Origin: Streptomyces sp. XY006
Lineage (GTDB): Bacteria > Actinomycetota > Actinomycetes > Streptomycetales > Streptomycetaceae
Length of the DNA: 64,000 bases
Assembly (NCBI RefSeq): GCF_002237655.1
Contig: NZ_NOKT01000016.1
Location: forward strand, 62,001-126,000
Direction: 5' to 3'
A program made the translations under genes and the position numbers. The notes below the pieces were generated by a model, which had not been told where the DNA came from, searched no databases, and worked only from the letters and a program-made list of their open reading frames with translations. This document shows, one piece after another, positions 17,541-26,024 of this stretch. Every line of letters begins with the position of its first letter. The first letter of the stretch is position 1.

Positions 17541-17588
17541 GTACGCACAGCAGCCTGACCCCGCCAGTGGTACGCACGCTGTGCGTAC
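17541..17588. promoter_or_regulatory. Probable operator cluster for the MmyB-like regulator
   Basis: GTACGCAC occurs at 17541-17548 and 17570-17577 and inverted (GTGCGTAC) at 17581-17588. The last two form a perfect 8-3-8 palindrome. The cluster lies between the divergent regulator and alcohol dehydrogenase genes, close to the regulator start. Confidence 0.6.
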
Positions 17589-17701
17589 GCAAAACCGTGG
17601 TCTGGGTGAGGCTCCGGGATTCCGGCACGGTGGGGAGCGTGCCCGGCCGGAAGGTCCAGAAGGCAGCCGGGCGCACGACCCCCGCTAGGAGAACCCACGG
17701 C

Positions 17702-18742
17702 ATGACCACTGTCGCTGCGTACGCCGCTCCCGCCCCCAAGGCGCCCCTGGAGCGCACCACCATCGAACGCCGCCAGGTCGGCGAGCACGACGTCCTGATC
17801 GACATCAAGTTCGCCGGCATCTGCCACTCCGACATCCACCAGGCCCGTGAGGGCTGGGGCGAGGCGATCTTCCCGATGGTCCCCGGCCACGAGATCGCCG
17901 GTGTCGTCTCCGAGGTCGGCGCGGGCGTGACCAGGTTCGCCGTCGGCGACCGCGTGGGCGTCGGCTGCATGGTCGACTCCTGCCGCGAGTGCGAGAACTG
18001 CAAGGCCGGCCGCGAGCAGTACTGCGTCCAGGGCAACATCCCCACGTACAACGGCATCGGCAAGGACGGCGAGCCCACCTACGGCGGCTACTCCGAGAAG
18101 GTCGTCGTCGACGAGAACTTCGTCGTCCGCATCCCCGACGGCCTGTCCCTGGACGTCGCCGCGCCGCTGCTGTGCGCCGGCATCACCCTCTACTCGCCGC
18201 TCAAGCGGTTCGGCGCCGGCCCCGGCAAGAAGGTCGCCATCGTGGGCCTCGGCGGCCTCGGCCACATGGGCGTGAAGATCGCGCACGCGCTCGGCGCCGA
18301 GGTGACCGTGCTGTCGCAGTCCCTGCGCAAGCGCGAGGACGGCCTGAAGCTGGGCGCGGACCACTACCACGCCACCAGCGACCCGAGGACCTTCGAGGAG
18401 CTGGCCGGCACCTTCGACCTGATCGTCTCCACGGTCTCGGCCCCGCTGGACTTCGGCGCCTACCTGTCGCTGCTGAAGACCGAGGGCACGCTGGCCAACG
18501 TCGGCGCCCCCGAGGAGCCCATCTCCCTGAACCTCTTCTCGGTGATCGGCGGCGGCAAGTCCCTCGCCGGATCCATGATCGGCGGCATCGCCGAGACCCA
18601 GGAGATGCTGGACTTCTGCGCCGAGCACGGCCTGGGCGCCGAGATCGAGCTGATCCGCGCCGACCAGGTCAACGAGGCCTACGAGCGGGTCATCGCCAGC
18701 GATGTGCGGTACCGGTTCGTGATCGACACGGCCACCATCTGA
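17702..18742 (+). CDS. Zinc-dependent NAD(P) alcohol dehydrogenase (cinnamyl-alcohol/YahK type)
   Basis: 346 residues; interconverts alcohols and aldehydes. Catalytic zinc site: Cys in FAGICHSDIH, HE in VPGHEIAGVV, and the later Cys in PLLCAGITLY. Structural zinc site: the four cysteines in CMVDSCRECENCKAGREQYC. The nucleotide-binding fold is VGLGGLGHMGVKIAHALGAEV. The segment NGIGKDGEPTYGGYSEKVVV is typical of the YahK/CAD branch, which usually uses NADPH and a broad range of aldehydes. TAGGAGAA upstream gives a Shine-Dalgarno. It is probably regulated by the divergent MmyB-like protein. Confidence 0.92.
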   Translation: MTTVAAYAAPAPKAPLERTTIERRQVGEHDVLIDIKFAGICHSDIHQAREGWGEAIFPMVPGHEIAGVVSEVGAGVTRFAVGDRVGVGCMVDSCRECENCKAGREQYCVQGNIPTYNGIGKDGEPTYGGYSEKVVVDENFVVRIPDGLSLDVAAPLLCAGITLYSPLKRFGAGPGKKVAIVGLGGLGHMGVKIAHALGAEVTVLSQSLRKREDGLKLGADHYHATSDPRTFEELAGTFDLIVSTVSAPLDFGAYLSLLKTEGTLANVGAPEEPISLNLFSVIGGGKSLAGSMIGGIAETQEMLDFCAEHGLGAEIELIRADQVNEAYERVIASDVRYRFVIDTATI

Positions 18743-18761
18743 GACCCCGCGGTTTCCGTGC

Positions 18762-18797
18762 CCGAGGGCCCCGGCGCGTCCGTGCCGGGGCCCTCGG
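18762..18797 (+). terminator. Terminator, perfect 14-bp stem
   Basis: CCGAGGGCCCCGGC and GCCGGGGCCCTCGG flank an eight-base loop, 20 bases after the dehydrogenase stop. Confidence 0.85.
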
Positions 18798-18888
18798 CGC
18801 GTTCTCGTGATGCGCGAGGGCGCGCACCCGGGGTACACAGGGGGAGTGCACCAGAGGGGGTTCACCGGTACGTCAGGGGAGGCCCGCC

Positions 18889-19275
18889 ATGACCGTGCAG
18901 CTGAACCACACCATCGTCGCCGCGCACGACAAGCGCGCCTCGGCCCGGTTCCTCGCCGACATCCTGGGGCTGGAGGTGAGCGCGCCCTACGGCCCGTTCC
19001 TCCCGGTCGAGATCTCCAACGGTGTCACGCTCGACTACATGGACAGCCCCGGCGCCATCACCCCGCAGCACTACGCCTTCCTGGTCTCGGAGGAGGAGTT
19101 CGACGAGATCTTCGCCCGGATCCAGCGGGCCGGCCTGACCTACTGGGCGGACCCGTTCCACAGCCGTCCCGGCGAGATCAACCACAACGACGGCGGCCGC
19201 GGGGCGTACTTCGACGACCCCGACGGCCACCGCCTGGAGATCATCACGAGGCCGTACGGCAGCGGCGGGTCCTAG
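18889..19275 (+). CDS. VOC-superfamily (glyoxalase/bleomycin-resistance fold) protein
   Basis: 128 residues, a single-module VOC protein. Two beta-alpha-beta-beta-beta units are recognisable: LNHTIVAAHDKRASARFLADILGL, in two parts from residue 5, and HYAFLVSEEEFDEIFARIQ onwards. It ends with the typical YFDDPDGHRLEIITRPY. His7, His66 and Glu in the last strand are plausible metal ligands. AGGGGAGG upstream gives a strong Shine-Dalgarno. Members include glyoxalases, dioxygenases and antibiotic-binding proteins; the sequence does not decide among these. Confidence 0.85.
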   Translation: MTVQLNHTIVAAHDKRASARFLADILGLEVSAPYGPFLPVEISNGVTLDYMDSPGAITPQHYAFLVSEEEFDEIFARIQRAGLTYWADPFHSRPGEINHNDGGRGAYFDDPDGHRLEIITRPYGSGGS

Positions 19276-19284
19276 GGCCTGTCG

Positions 19285-20241
19285 TCAGTCCCTGGTCGCC
19301 CGAGGTGCCTGGTCGCCCGTGGTGCCGCCGAAGGTCCACACGGCGCGGGGTCCGGGGCCGACGACCAGGTCCGACCGGCCGAGCCGCTCCACGTGCCGGC
19401 CGGCGACCGGCCTGTTCAGCGACATCTCCACCTGCCGCAGACCCACCCGGTCCAGCGGCACGGCGTCGAAGCGGAGGGTGGTGCCGCCGCCTTTCGCGAC
19501 GACGCCCCCGCCCGGCACGGACCGCACGGCGAAGCCGCCGGCCCGCAGCAGCGGCACCGTGTTCGCGAGGTCCCCGGCGGTCACCGCGATCCGCACGGCG
19601 GTCACGTCCCGCATCAGGTGGTCGCGGTAGCCGTCGGACAGGTAGCGCTCCCGGCCGACGTCACCGGGGTACGCGGCCGGCTCGGTGTTGCTGCGCGGGT
19701 CGGCGAAGTACTCCGGCCGGTACTCCATCCCCCACGCCCCGAACAGGTCGTACCGGTCGGTGGTGAAGACCGCGTCGAACCACGGCACGGGGACGCCGTC
19801 GCCGAAGTCGCGCGTCTGCAGGAACTCCACCGGTTCGCCGTCCCCCTGCTCACGCAGCCGGGCGGTGACCGCCGCGAGGTCGCCCGCCCGCTCCGTCGAG
19901 ACGCCCAAGCCGCCGGCACCGAGGGTGCCGTCCTTGCCGGGCAGGTCGCCGACGCCGAACAGTTCGAGGTAGGTCTCACGGCCCATGAGGTACCGGCCGG
20001 TCCAGGTCTGTCCGCCGGCGCCGGTGGTGGTGCGGACCTGGAAGTTCGCGAAGTTGCGGAGATACGCCGAGTGCTCGATCGCGTCGGCGGTCTCCCGGTC
20101 GAGCACGCCGTAGGCGTGGTTGTAGTAGAGCGACTGCCCTCCGCCCCCGCCGCCGTCCCCGGCGTGTGCGGCGCCCTGGACCGCCCCCGCGAGGGCCAGG
20201 GTCATGACCATGATCACCTGTAACGCTCGTCTGAGAACCAT
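19285..20241 (-). CDS. Secreted protein of the DUF5829 type
   Basis: 318 residues. A signal peptide (LRRALQVIMVMTLALAGAV, cleavage after AHA) and a Gly run precede the core, which opens YYNHAYGVLDRETADAIEHS and contains GRYLMGRETYLELFGV. Wording and layout match what I remember as DUF5829, a streptomycete family with glyoxalase-like features; I could not check this. No catalytic residues are evident. It is convergent with the VOC gene, and a functional link between the two is only a guess. Confidence 0.72.
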   Translation of the reverse strand: MVLRRALQVIMVMTLALAGAVQGAAHAGDGGGGGGQSLYYNHAYGVLDRETADAIEHSAYLRNFANFQVRTTTGAGGQTWTGRYLMGRETYLELFGVGDLPGKDGTLGAGGLGVSTERAGDLAAVTARLREQGDGEPVEFLQTRDFGDGVPVPWFDAVFTTDRYDLFGAWGMEYRPEYFADPRSNTEPAAYPGDVGRERYLSDGYRDHLMRDVTAVRIAVTAGDLANTVPLLRAGGFAVRSVPGGGVVAKGGGTTLRFDAVPLDRVGLRQVEMSLNRPVAGRHVERLGRSDLVVGPGPRAVWTFGGTTGDQAPRATRD

Positions 20242-20295
20242 GCGGGGAGCGTAGGCGCGGAGGGAAGGCTTCCGCTGTGGATGACGGAGCCCGGG

Positions 20296-21000
20296 TCACT
20301 CCTTGGACAGCGACGGGCTCCGGCCGGGAGGGGGCGGCGGGGTGCCCTGTGTCTCCCGGCCGCCCTGGTCCAGCCGGAACGGCGGGTACTGGTCGGTCAT
20401 GAGCGCGGCGTAGGCGGTGACCCGTGCGACCCAGCGGGCGAGACCGATCAGGAAGTCGAAGAGGTGCCGGGGGTAGCGGCCGGTGAACAGCAGGACGACC
20501 ACCGCGACGAGCGACAGGAAGGGCAGCAGCCCGCCCCCGCGCCAGCTGTCGTTCTCCTCGCCGCCCCAGCCCCAGCTCCCGACGAGGATCCCGACGACGA
20601 TGTACTGCGGGATCACCAGCAGCCACCACTTCACCAGGACCAGACCGCGCGACAGCCTCGCGGGGTAGGCGATGTCGAGCCGCGCCGGATAGTCCGGCAC
20701 GTCGGCGAGGGTGAAGGGAGGGTAGCGGTCGGTGCCGAGCGCGGTGTGGGCGTAGTAGCCGACGCGCCAGTTCCACCGCAGCACGCCGACGTTGAAGTCG
20801 AACAGCGACCGGGGGTACCGGGCGGTGAACAGGATGGCGAAGAAGGCGATCACGGTCACGACGCCGAACGCGATGAAGAGGAAGAACAGCACGATGTAGT
20901 GCGGGATGGCGAGCAGCCACTTCACCAGCCACATCCATCGGGACAACCGGGGATCGACATACGCCTCCAGGCGCACCGGCGACGCGGTGACAGGGTGCAT
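20296..21000 (-). CDS. DUF4389 membrane protein with duplicated domain
   Basis: 234 residues. The same motif occurs twice. One copy starts SRWMWLVKWLLAIPHYIVLF and continues to FTARYPRSLFDFNVGVLRW; the other starts SRGLVLVKWWLLVIPQYIVV and continues to FTGRYPRHLFDFLIGLARW. Each is followed by a TDRYPPF/TDQYPPF box. Four membrane helices are likely. This is the DUF4389 pattern. The function is unknown. The Pro-rich C-terminus is cytoplasmic or low-complexity. Confidence 0.8.
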   Translation of the reverse strand: MHPVTASPVRLEAYVDPRLSRWMWLVKWLLAIPHYIVLFFLFIAFGVVTVIAFFAILFTARYPRSLFDFNVGVLRWNWRVGYYAHTALGTDRYPPFTLADVPDYPARLDIAYPARLSRGLVLVKWWLLVIPQYIVVGILVGSWGWGGEENDSWRGGGLLPFLSLVAVVVLLFTGRYPRHLFDFLIGLARWVARVTAYAALMTDQYPPFRLDQGGRETQGTPPPPPGRSPSLSKE

Positions 21001-21113
21001 CCGCGGAACTCCTCTCGCGACCCCCTCACCCCCACGGCTCCTCCAGGCTCACACCGCCGGGAGGTGCCCCGCGAGCCCGGTTCGGCCGTTCGCGGGGCAG
21101 GAGCCCCGTCCGC

Positions 21114-22304
21114 TCAGGCCTTCACCCGCACCGGCCACCGGAGCAGATAGCCGGCGGCGGCCGAGACCAGGGCGCCCATGCACGCGATGAAGACCAGCCC
21201 GGCGCCCTCCAGGCCCAGCGGCCCCGTCAGCAGGCCCACCCCGATCACCGGCACCGAGATCCCCGCGTACGCCACCACGAACAGCGTCGAGATCACCGCC
21301 GCGCGCCGGTCCCCGGGCGACGCCCCGGCCACCGCCGACAGCGCCCCGCGGAACGCCAGCCCCTGCCCGGTCCCGCCGACGAGCGCGCTCAGCACCACCA
21401 GGACGAGCAGGTCCGCGTACAGGGCCCCGGCCAGCAGCAGCAGTCCGGCGAGCAGCCCGGCACAGCCCAGCGGCAGCGACCGCGCCACCCCCACCCGGCC
21501 GGCCGCGAGCTGCCCGGCGGTCGAGGAGAAGAAGGCCAGCGCGACGACCAGCCCGCTCACGGCGTGGTCGCGCAGATCCAGCGACTCGGCGAGGAACGCG
21601 GGACTGACGGCAGTGAACACCCCGAACAGCGCGAACCCCACGAAGGACGCGGCCGCCGCCGGGCCGAACACCGGGCGGACCGGCGGGGGCAGGGCGGGGC
21701 GCTGCGGCCGTACCGTGTGCAGCGGCCGCAGCTCCCGTACGGTCTCCGGAAGCCGCAGCAGGACGAGGGCCGCGGCGGCCACCAGGACGAGATGGACGGC
21801 GAACGGCAGGTACAGCGGCCAGGGGGCGTACTGCGCGAGCAGCCCGGCGAGCAGCGGACCGCAGCCCAGACCGCCCATGTTGGCGGCCGTCGCCACGAAG
21901 GTGGCCCGGGCGGCGCCGCCCTCGGGCGCCAGCTCCATCACGTACGCCGTCGCGGCCCCCGTGAACAGGCCGGCGGACAGGCCCGACAGCAGCCGCCCCG
22001 CGAAGAGCCAGCCCAGGCCCGTCGCACACAGGAAGCAGACGGCGCTCGCCGCCGCGAACCCCAGGCCCCACAGCAGCACCGGCCTGCGGCCCACGGCGTC
22101 CGAGGCGTTGCCCGCCAGCAGCAGCACGCCGATCACACCGAAGGCGTAGACGGCGTAGACGACGGTGACGGTGAGTTCGGAGAAGCCGAGTTTCTCCTGG
22201 TAGAGGGGATAGAGCGGGGTGGGCAGCGTGGTGCCGGCCATGGCCACGGCGAACAGCGCGCCGCCCAGCAGGCACCGGTGCCACCCGGGGCGATCACCGT
22301 TCAT
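21114..22304 (-). CDS. Major facilitator superfamily transporter
   Basis: 396 residues with about 12 hydrophobic helices. Helix 1 is LLGGALFAVAMAGTTLPTPL. The loop 2-3 signature is GNASDAVGRRPVLLWGL (G-x-x-x-D-x-x-G-R-R). A second half restarts after the Pro-rich central loop near residue 200. It is most like drug or metabolite efflux permeases of the DHA1 group. It ends close to the preceding DUF4389 gene on the same strand but is separated from it by 113 bases. The substrate is unknown. Confidence 0.88.
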   Translation of the reverse strand: MNGDRPGWHRCLLGGALFAVAMAGTTLPTPLYPLYQEKLGFSELTVTVVYAVYAFGVIGVLLLAGNASDAVGRRPVLLWGLGFAAASAVCFLCATGLGWLFAGRLLSGLSAGLFTGAATAYVMELAPEGGAARATFVATAANMGGLGCGPLLAGLLAQYAPWPLYLPFAVHLVLVAAAALVLLRLPETVRELRPLHTVRPQRPALPPPVRPVFGPAAAASFVGFALFGVFTAVSPAFLAESLDLRDHAVSGLVVALAFFSSTAGQLAAGRVGVARSLPLGCAGLLAGLLLLAGALYADLLVLVVLSALVGGTGQGLAFRGALSAVAGASPGDRRAAVISTLFVVAYAGISVPVIGVGLLTGPLGLEGAGLVFIACMGALVSAAAGYLLRWPVRVKA

Positions 22305-22370
22305 GGAGCCGACCGTAACCCGGGGGCCGCCTCCGCCCGGCGCGGCGTGCCCGGCCGCCCGGGCACGCCG

Positions 22371-23486
22371 CTACGACGGGAGGGGCCCCGCGAGGTCCGG
22401 ATCGTCCTCGCCCGCTCCCGGTGCCGGGTCGGTGAGCTGCTCGCGGACGTAGTTCCACACCACCGCGATCAGCGCGGCGATGGGCACGGCGAGCAGGCTG
22501 CCCACGATGCCGGCGAGACTGCCGCCCAGCGTCACCGCCAGCAGCACGACCGCCGCGTGCAGACCGAGGCCCCGGCTCTGGATGATGGGCTGGAAGACGT
22601 TGCCCTCCAGTTGCTGCACCACGACGATGATGGCCAGCACGATCAGCGCGTCCATCAGGCCGTTGGACACCAGGGCGATGAGGACCGCGACGAACCCGGC
22701 GAACAGGGCGCCGATGATCGGCACGAACGCGGAGACGAAGGTCAGCACCGCCAGCGGAAGCACCAGCGGCACGCCCAGGATCCACAGGCCCAGGCCGATC
22801 AGCACCGCGTCGAGCAGGCCGACGGCCGCCTGGGACCGCACGAAGGAGCCCAGCGTGTCCCAGCCGCGCGCGAAGACGACCGGGACGTCGGTGGCGAGGC
22901 GGCCGGGCAGCTGACGGGCGAGCCAGGGCAGGAACCGCGGGCCGTCCTTGAGGAAGAAGAACATCAGGAACAGCGCGAGCACGGCCGTGACGACACCGTT
23001 GACCACGGTGCTCACCCCGGTGACCACGGCGCCGACCATGCTGCCGAGGCCCTCCTGGGCACGGGCGACCGCGGAGTCGAAGGCCTTGTCGATCTGGGCG
23101 TCCCCGATGTTCAGCGGCGGCCCGGCGGCCCACTCGCGCAGCCGCTGGATGCCCTCGACGACGCCGTCGGACAGCTCCCCGGACTGGGACGCCACCGGCA
23201 CCGCGATCAGCGCCACCACACCCGCCAGGAGCAGCAGGAACAGCACGGTCACCACCGAGGCGGCGAGCGCGGGCGGCCAGCCGCGCCGTCGCAGGACCCG
23301 TGCGACGGGCCAGGTCAGCGTGGTCATCAGCAGCCCGCACACCAGCGGCCACACCACGGACCACATCCGGCCCAGCAGCCACAGAGCCACGGCCAGTCCG
23401 GCCAGCACCAGCAGCAACTCGGCGGACACCCGCGCGGATATCCGCAGCGCGGCACGGGATCGGGGGGAACTCAGGGGCGCAGTCAC
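22371..23486 (-). CDS. AI-2E family transporter (PerM/YdiK/TqsA-like membrane protein)
   Basis: 371 residues. There are two N-terminal helices around residues 23-70, an amphipathic central region (LSDGVVEGIQRLREWA), then five to six helices including LFLMFFFLKDGPRFLPWLARQLPG and PIIGALFAGFVAVLIALVSNG. The block VQQLEGNVFQPIIQSRGLGLHA is diagnostic of the AI-2E family. Actual substrates of actinobacterial members are unknown. The start is GTG 23486; TAGGGT ends six bases upstream, so the message may be leaderless. Confidence 0.87.
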   Translation of the reverse strand: MTAPLSSPRSRAALRISARVSAELLLVLAGLAVALWLLGRMWSVVWPLVCGLLMTTLTWPVARVLRRRGWPPALAASVVTVLFLLLLAGVVALIAVPVASQSGELSDGVVEGIQRLREWAAGPPLNIGDAQIDKAFDSAVARAQEGLGSMVGAVVTGVSTVVNGVVTAVLALFLMFFFLKDGPRFLPWLARQLPGRLATDVPVVFARGWDTLGSFVRSQAAVGLLDAVLIGLGLWILGVPLVLPLAVLTFVSAFVPIIGALFAGFVAVLIALVSNGLMDALIVLAIIVVVQQLEGNVFQPIIQSRGLGLHAAVVLLAVTLGGSLAGIVGSLLAVPIAALIAVVWNYVREQLTDPAPGAGEDDPDLAGPLPS

Positions 23487-23538
23487 GAGGGCACCCTATG
23501 GGGTGCGCGCGCCCCTGGGGACACACCGGTCCGCCGCG

Positions 23539-23877
23539 TCACACGACCCTGTAGGAGCCGAAGATGTGCAGCGCCGTCTCGATCCGCGCCCGCGTGAGGT
23601 CGTCCGGGGCCCCGGTGAGGCGGACGAAGACGACGTACGAGTCGGGGTCGTCCGCCACGAACAGGGTCAGCGGTACGCGGCCCGCCAGCGGGTAGTCGTA
23701 CCAGCCGCCGGGCTCCTCCACGTCCGTGCCGGGCAGGGCGTTGCCGACGGCCTGCCAGTCCAAGTCGTCGAAGTCGTAGCCGCAGATCTCCGCGACGGAC
23801 TCGCAGAACGGCCGCAGGCTCTCCTCGTAGATCCAGCCTCCGCCGAAGCTCTCCACGGCCACCGCCGGCTCACCCAT
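23539..23877 (-). CDS. Conserved hypothetical protein coupled to msrA
   Basis: 112 residues, soluble. Features include ESFGGGWIYEESLRPFCESVAEICGYDFDDLDW and VFVRLTGAPDDLTRARIETAL. There are no known catalytic motifs. Its ATG (23877) overlaps the msrA stop codon by eight bases, so translation is coupled and both proteins are made together. I do not recognise the family. Confidence 0.7.
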   Translation of the reverse strand: MGEPAVAVESFGGGWIYEESLRPFCESVAEICGYDFDDLDWQAVGNALPGTDVEEPGGWYDYPLAGRVPLTLFVADDPDSYVVFVRLTGAPDDLTRARIETALHIFGSYRVV

Positions 23878-24538
23878 CGGCCGGGGCCACGCCGATCGGG
23901 CAGGAGACACCGGTGCCGCCGATGCCGCAGTAACCGGCCGGGTTCTTGTCGAGGTACTGCTGGTGGTACGCCTCGGCCGGGTAGAAGGGGCGGCCCTCGG
24001 CCGGGACGATCTCCGTGGTGACCGTTCCGTGGCCGGAGGACGTCAGGACCCGCTGGTAGGCGGCGCGGGAGGCCTTGGCGGTGGCCTCCTGCCCGGGGCC
24101 GTGCGTGTAGACCGCCGAGCGGTACTGCGTGCCCACGTCGTTGCCCTGGCGGAAGCCCTGCGTGGGGTCGTGGGACTCCCAGAACGTCTTCAGCAGGCGC
24201 TCGTACGAGATCACAGCCGGGTCGTACACCACCCGCACGACCTCCGTGTGGCCGGTCAGGCCCGAGCAGACCTCCTCGTACGTGGGGTGCTCGGTGTGAC
24301 CGCCCTGGTAGCCGACCAGGGTCGTCCAGACACCGGCCGGGAGCTGCCAGAACACGCGCTCGGCGCCCCAGAAGCAGCCCATGCCGAAGTCGGCGGTCTC
24401 CAGGCCGTCGGGGTAGGGGCCGAGCAGCGGGTTGCCGAGGACGGTGTGGCGGTCGGGGACCGTGAAGACCGGCTCGGGGCGGCCGGTCAGGGCCTGCTCG
24501 CGGGTCGGCAGCTGGGGCGTGCGGCTGTACAGGAACAT
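23870..24538 (-). CDS. msrA: Peptide-methionine (S)-S-oxide reductase
   Basis: Repairs oxidised methionine, reducing the S-sulfoxide with thioredoxin. 222 residues. The catalytic Cys is in FGMGCFWGAERVFW. YQGGHTEHPTYEEVCSGLTGHTEVVRV and HDPTQGFRQGNDVGTQYRS are classic MsrA blocks. Recycling cysteines are near the end (GYCGIGGTGVSCPIG). The start at 24538 follows GGAGACCGC. It forms an operon with the overlapping downstream 112-residue gene. Confidence 0.95.
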   Translation of the reverse strand: MFLYSRTPQLPTREQALTGRPEPVFTVPDRHTVLGNPLLGPYPDGLETADFGMGCFWGAERVFWQLPAGVWTTLVGYQGGHTEHPTYEEVCSGLTGHTEVVRVVYDPAVISYERLLKTFWESHDPTQGFRQGNDVGTQYRSAVYTHGPGQEATAKASRAAYQRVLTSSGHGTVTTEIVPAEGRPFYPAEAYHQQYLDKNPAGYCGIGGTGVSCPIGVAPADG

Positions 24539-24743
24539 GCGGTCTCCAGCGGTCTCCGGTCGCCCCCGGCCCACTCCGGCGGGAGGCGCGCCGCCCGCGC
24601 GTGGGCGACGTCGCCTTCAACCCGCCCCGACCTCCCGGAATTCCGGCGCGGATCGGGCCGGAGCGGGGTTCGGTCGGGAGCGGGGCTTCGGCCCGCCCAG
24701 GGCTGGGCTCGGTGCGGCGGGCTCGGGTCCGCCCGGGCCGGGC

Positions 24744-25862
24744 TCAGTGCGGCAGGCTCGCCGGGCTGCCGCCGTTCGCCTCGTAGCCGGCCACCGCCAG
24801 CGCCCGGTACACCGCGAACTCCGCGGCCGGGTCGGCGGACAGAGTCCAGGGCAGGGCGCCCACGTGTCCGTCGATGTGGACCAGCTGGCTCATCGCCTCC
24901 GACCAGCGCTCGCCGCGGACCAGGAAGAACACCAGCAGGTGCCGCACGTGCGCGAGCATCGGGTCGTCCGGGCGGGCCGAGTGCACCGCGTGCAGCGCGC
25001 CGTGCACCGCCTTCGTGACCACCTCGGTCTGCCAGAAGCCGCTGACCAGCGTCACCTCGGGGAGGTGCTCGAACACCGCGAACAGGGGCATCGCCGCCAG
25101 CAGGGAGCCCTGCGGGGCCCGGGCCGCCGCCGCCTCCGCGAACGAGTACGCGAGATCACGCGAGCCGTGCCACTTCTCGCACCAGTAGTGCAGCGCGGCC
25201 AGGTGCGCTCCCATGTGGTTCGGCGCGCGGTCCAGGATCTTCAGCCAGAGCTGCTCGAAGTCCTTCTGCGAGTAGCCGAGGCCGCGGGCCACCGACAGCT
25301 CCACGATGTACGGGATCGGGTCCCCGGGGGCCAGCAGCGCCGCGTCACCGCACGCCGCCTTGGCCTCCTCCATGATGATCCGGAACTCGTCCGTGCCGGG
25401 CGACGCCGTCCGCCACGCCTGCTGCACCAGGAACTCGGCGTGCACCGCCGCGCCGCCCGCGTCCTTCGGCGCCTCCGCCCGCCACACCCGCAGCCACTGC
25501 CCGCCCGGCGACTCGCCCACCCCGCCGGGCCGCTGCGCGAGCTCCAGCGAGGCCGCGCCCGCGAAGGCCTGCACGCGCTGCCAGCGGCGCTCGCCCTCCG
25601 TCTCCGTACCCGCGAGGAGCTGCTGGGCCGCGCGGTAGTCCTGCGTGCGCTGCACCACGTCCAGGACGTCCAGCAGGTCCTGGTCGGGGCCGGGCATGCG
25701 GATGTCGAGCTCCTCCTCGCGGACGAAGCCGTAGTTCGCCGGGTCCGCGGCGTCCGGGTGGTCCGGCGAGACCAGCCCGACCGCACCGCGCCCGCGCCGC
25801 AGGAAGGGAAGCAGCACGAAGCCCAGCATGACCGCTGCGATCAGGACCCAGAGAATCTCCAT
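24744..25862 (-). CDS. Membrane-anchored helical-repeat protein, conserved in actinobacteria
   Basis: 372 residues. One N-terminal membrane helix (ILWVLIAAVMLGFVLLPFL) is followed by a helical TPR-like domain. Recognisable stretches are LLDVLDVVQRTQDYRAAQQLL, RAPNHMGAHLAALHYWCEKW and LLVFFLVRGERWSEAMSQLV. The middle resembles DUF4034 as I remember it. It is divergent from cystathionine gamma-synthase. The function is unknown. The last codons overlap a 25-bp near-duplication (24701-24725 versus 24736-24760). Confidence 0.78.
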   Translation of the reverse strand: MEILWVLIAAVMLGFVLLPFLRRGRGAVGLVSPDHPDAADPANYGFVREEELDIRMPGPDQDLLDVLDVVQRTQDYRAAQQLLAGTETEGERRWQRVQAFAGAASLELAQRPGGVGESPGGQWLRVWRAEAPKDAGGAAVHAEFLVQQAWRTASPGTDEFRIIMEEAKAACGDAALLAPGDPIPYIVELSVARGLGYSQKDFEQLWLKILDRAPNHMGAHLAALHYWCEKWHGSRDLAYSFAEAAAARAPQGSLLAAMPLFAVFEHLPEVTLVSGFWQTEVVTKAVHGALHAVHSARPDDPMLAHVRHLLVFFLVRGERWSEAMSQLVHIDGHVGALPWTLSADPAAEFAVYRALAVAGYEANGGSPASLPH

Positions 25863-26024
25863 GCAACAAGCGAACCAGACCGCGCCGACAATTGGCCAAC
25901 CTGGTCCGCGAACCTGTGGAAAACCCGGCCCGGCGGCTCCCGCGCCCTGGGGAGAACCCCGGCCCGGGCGCGGCCCGCCTCCTGCTCCGGCACGTCTGGC
26001 TTCGGCGCACTACCCTCGGTGCCC

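Noticed and set aside
24701..24760. 25-base near-duplicate overlapping the 3' end of the TPR-like gene
   Set aside because: Several mismatches and simple GGGCTCGG composition; probably chance or minor slippage.
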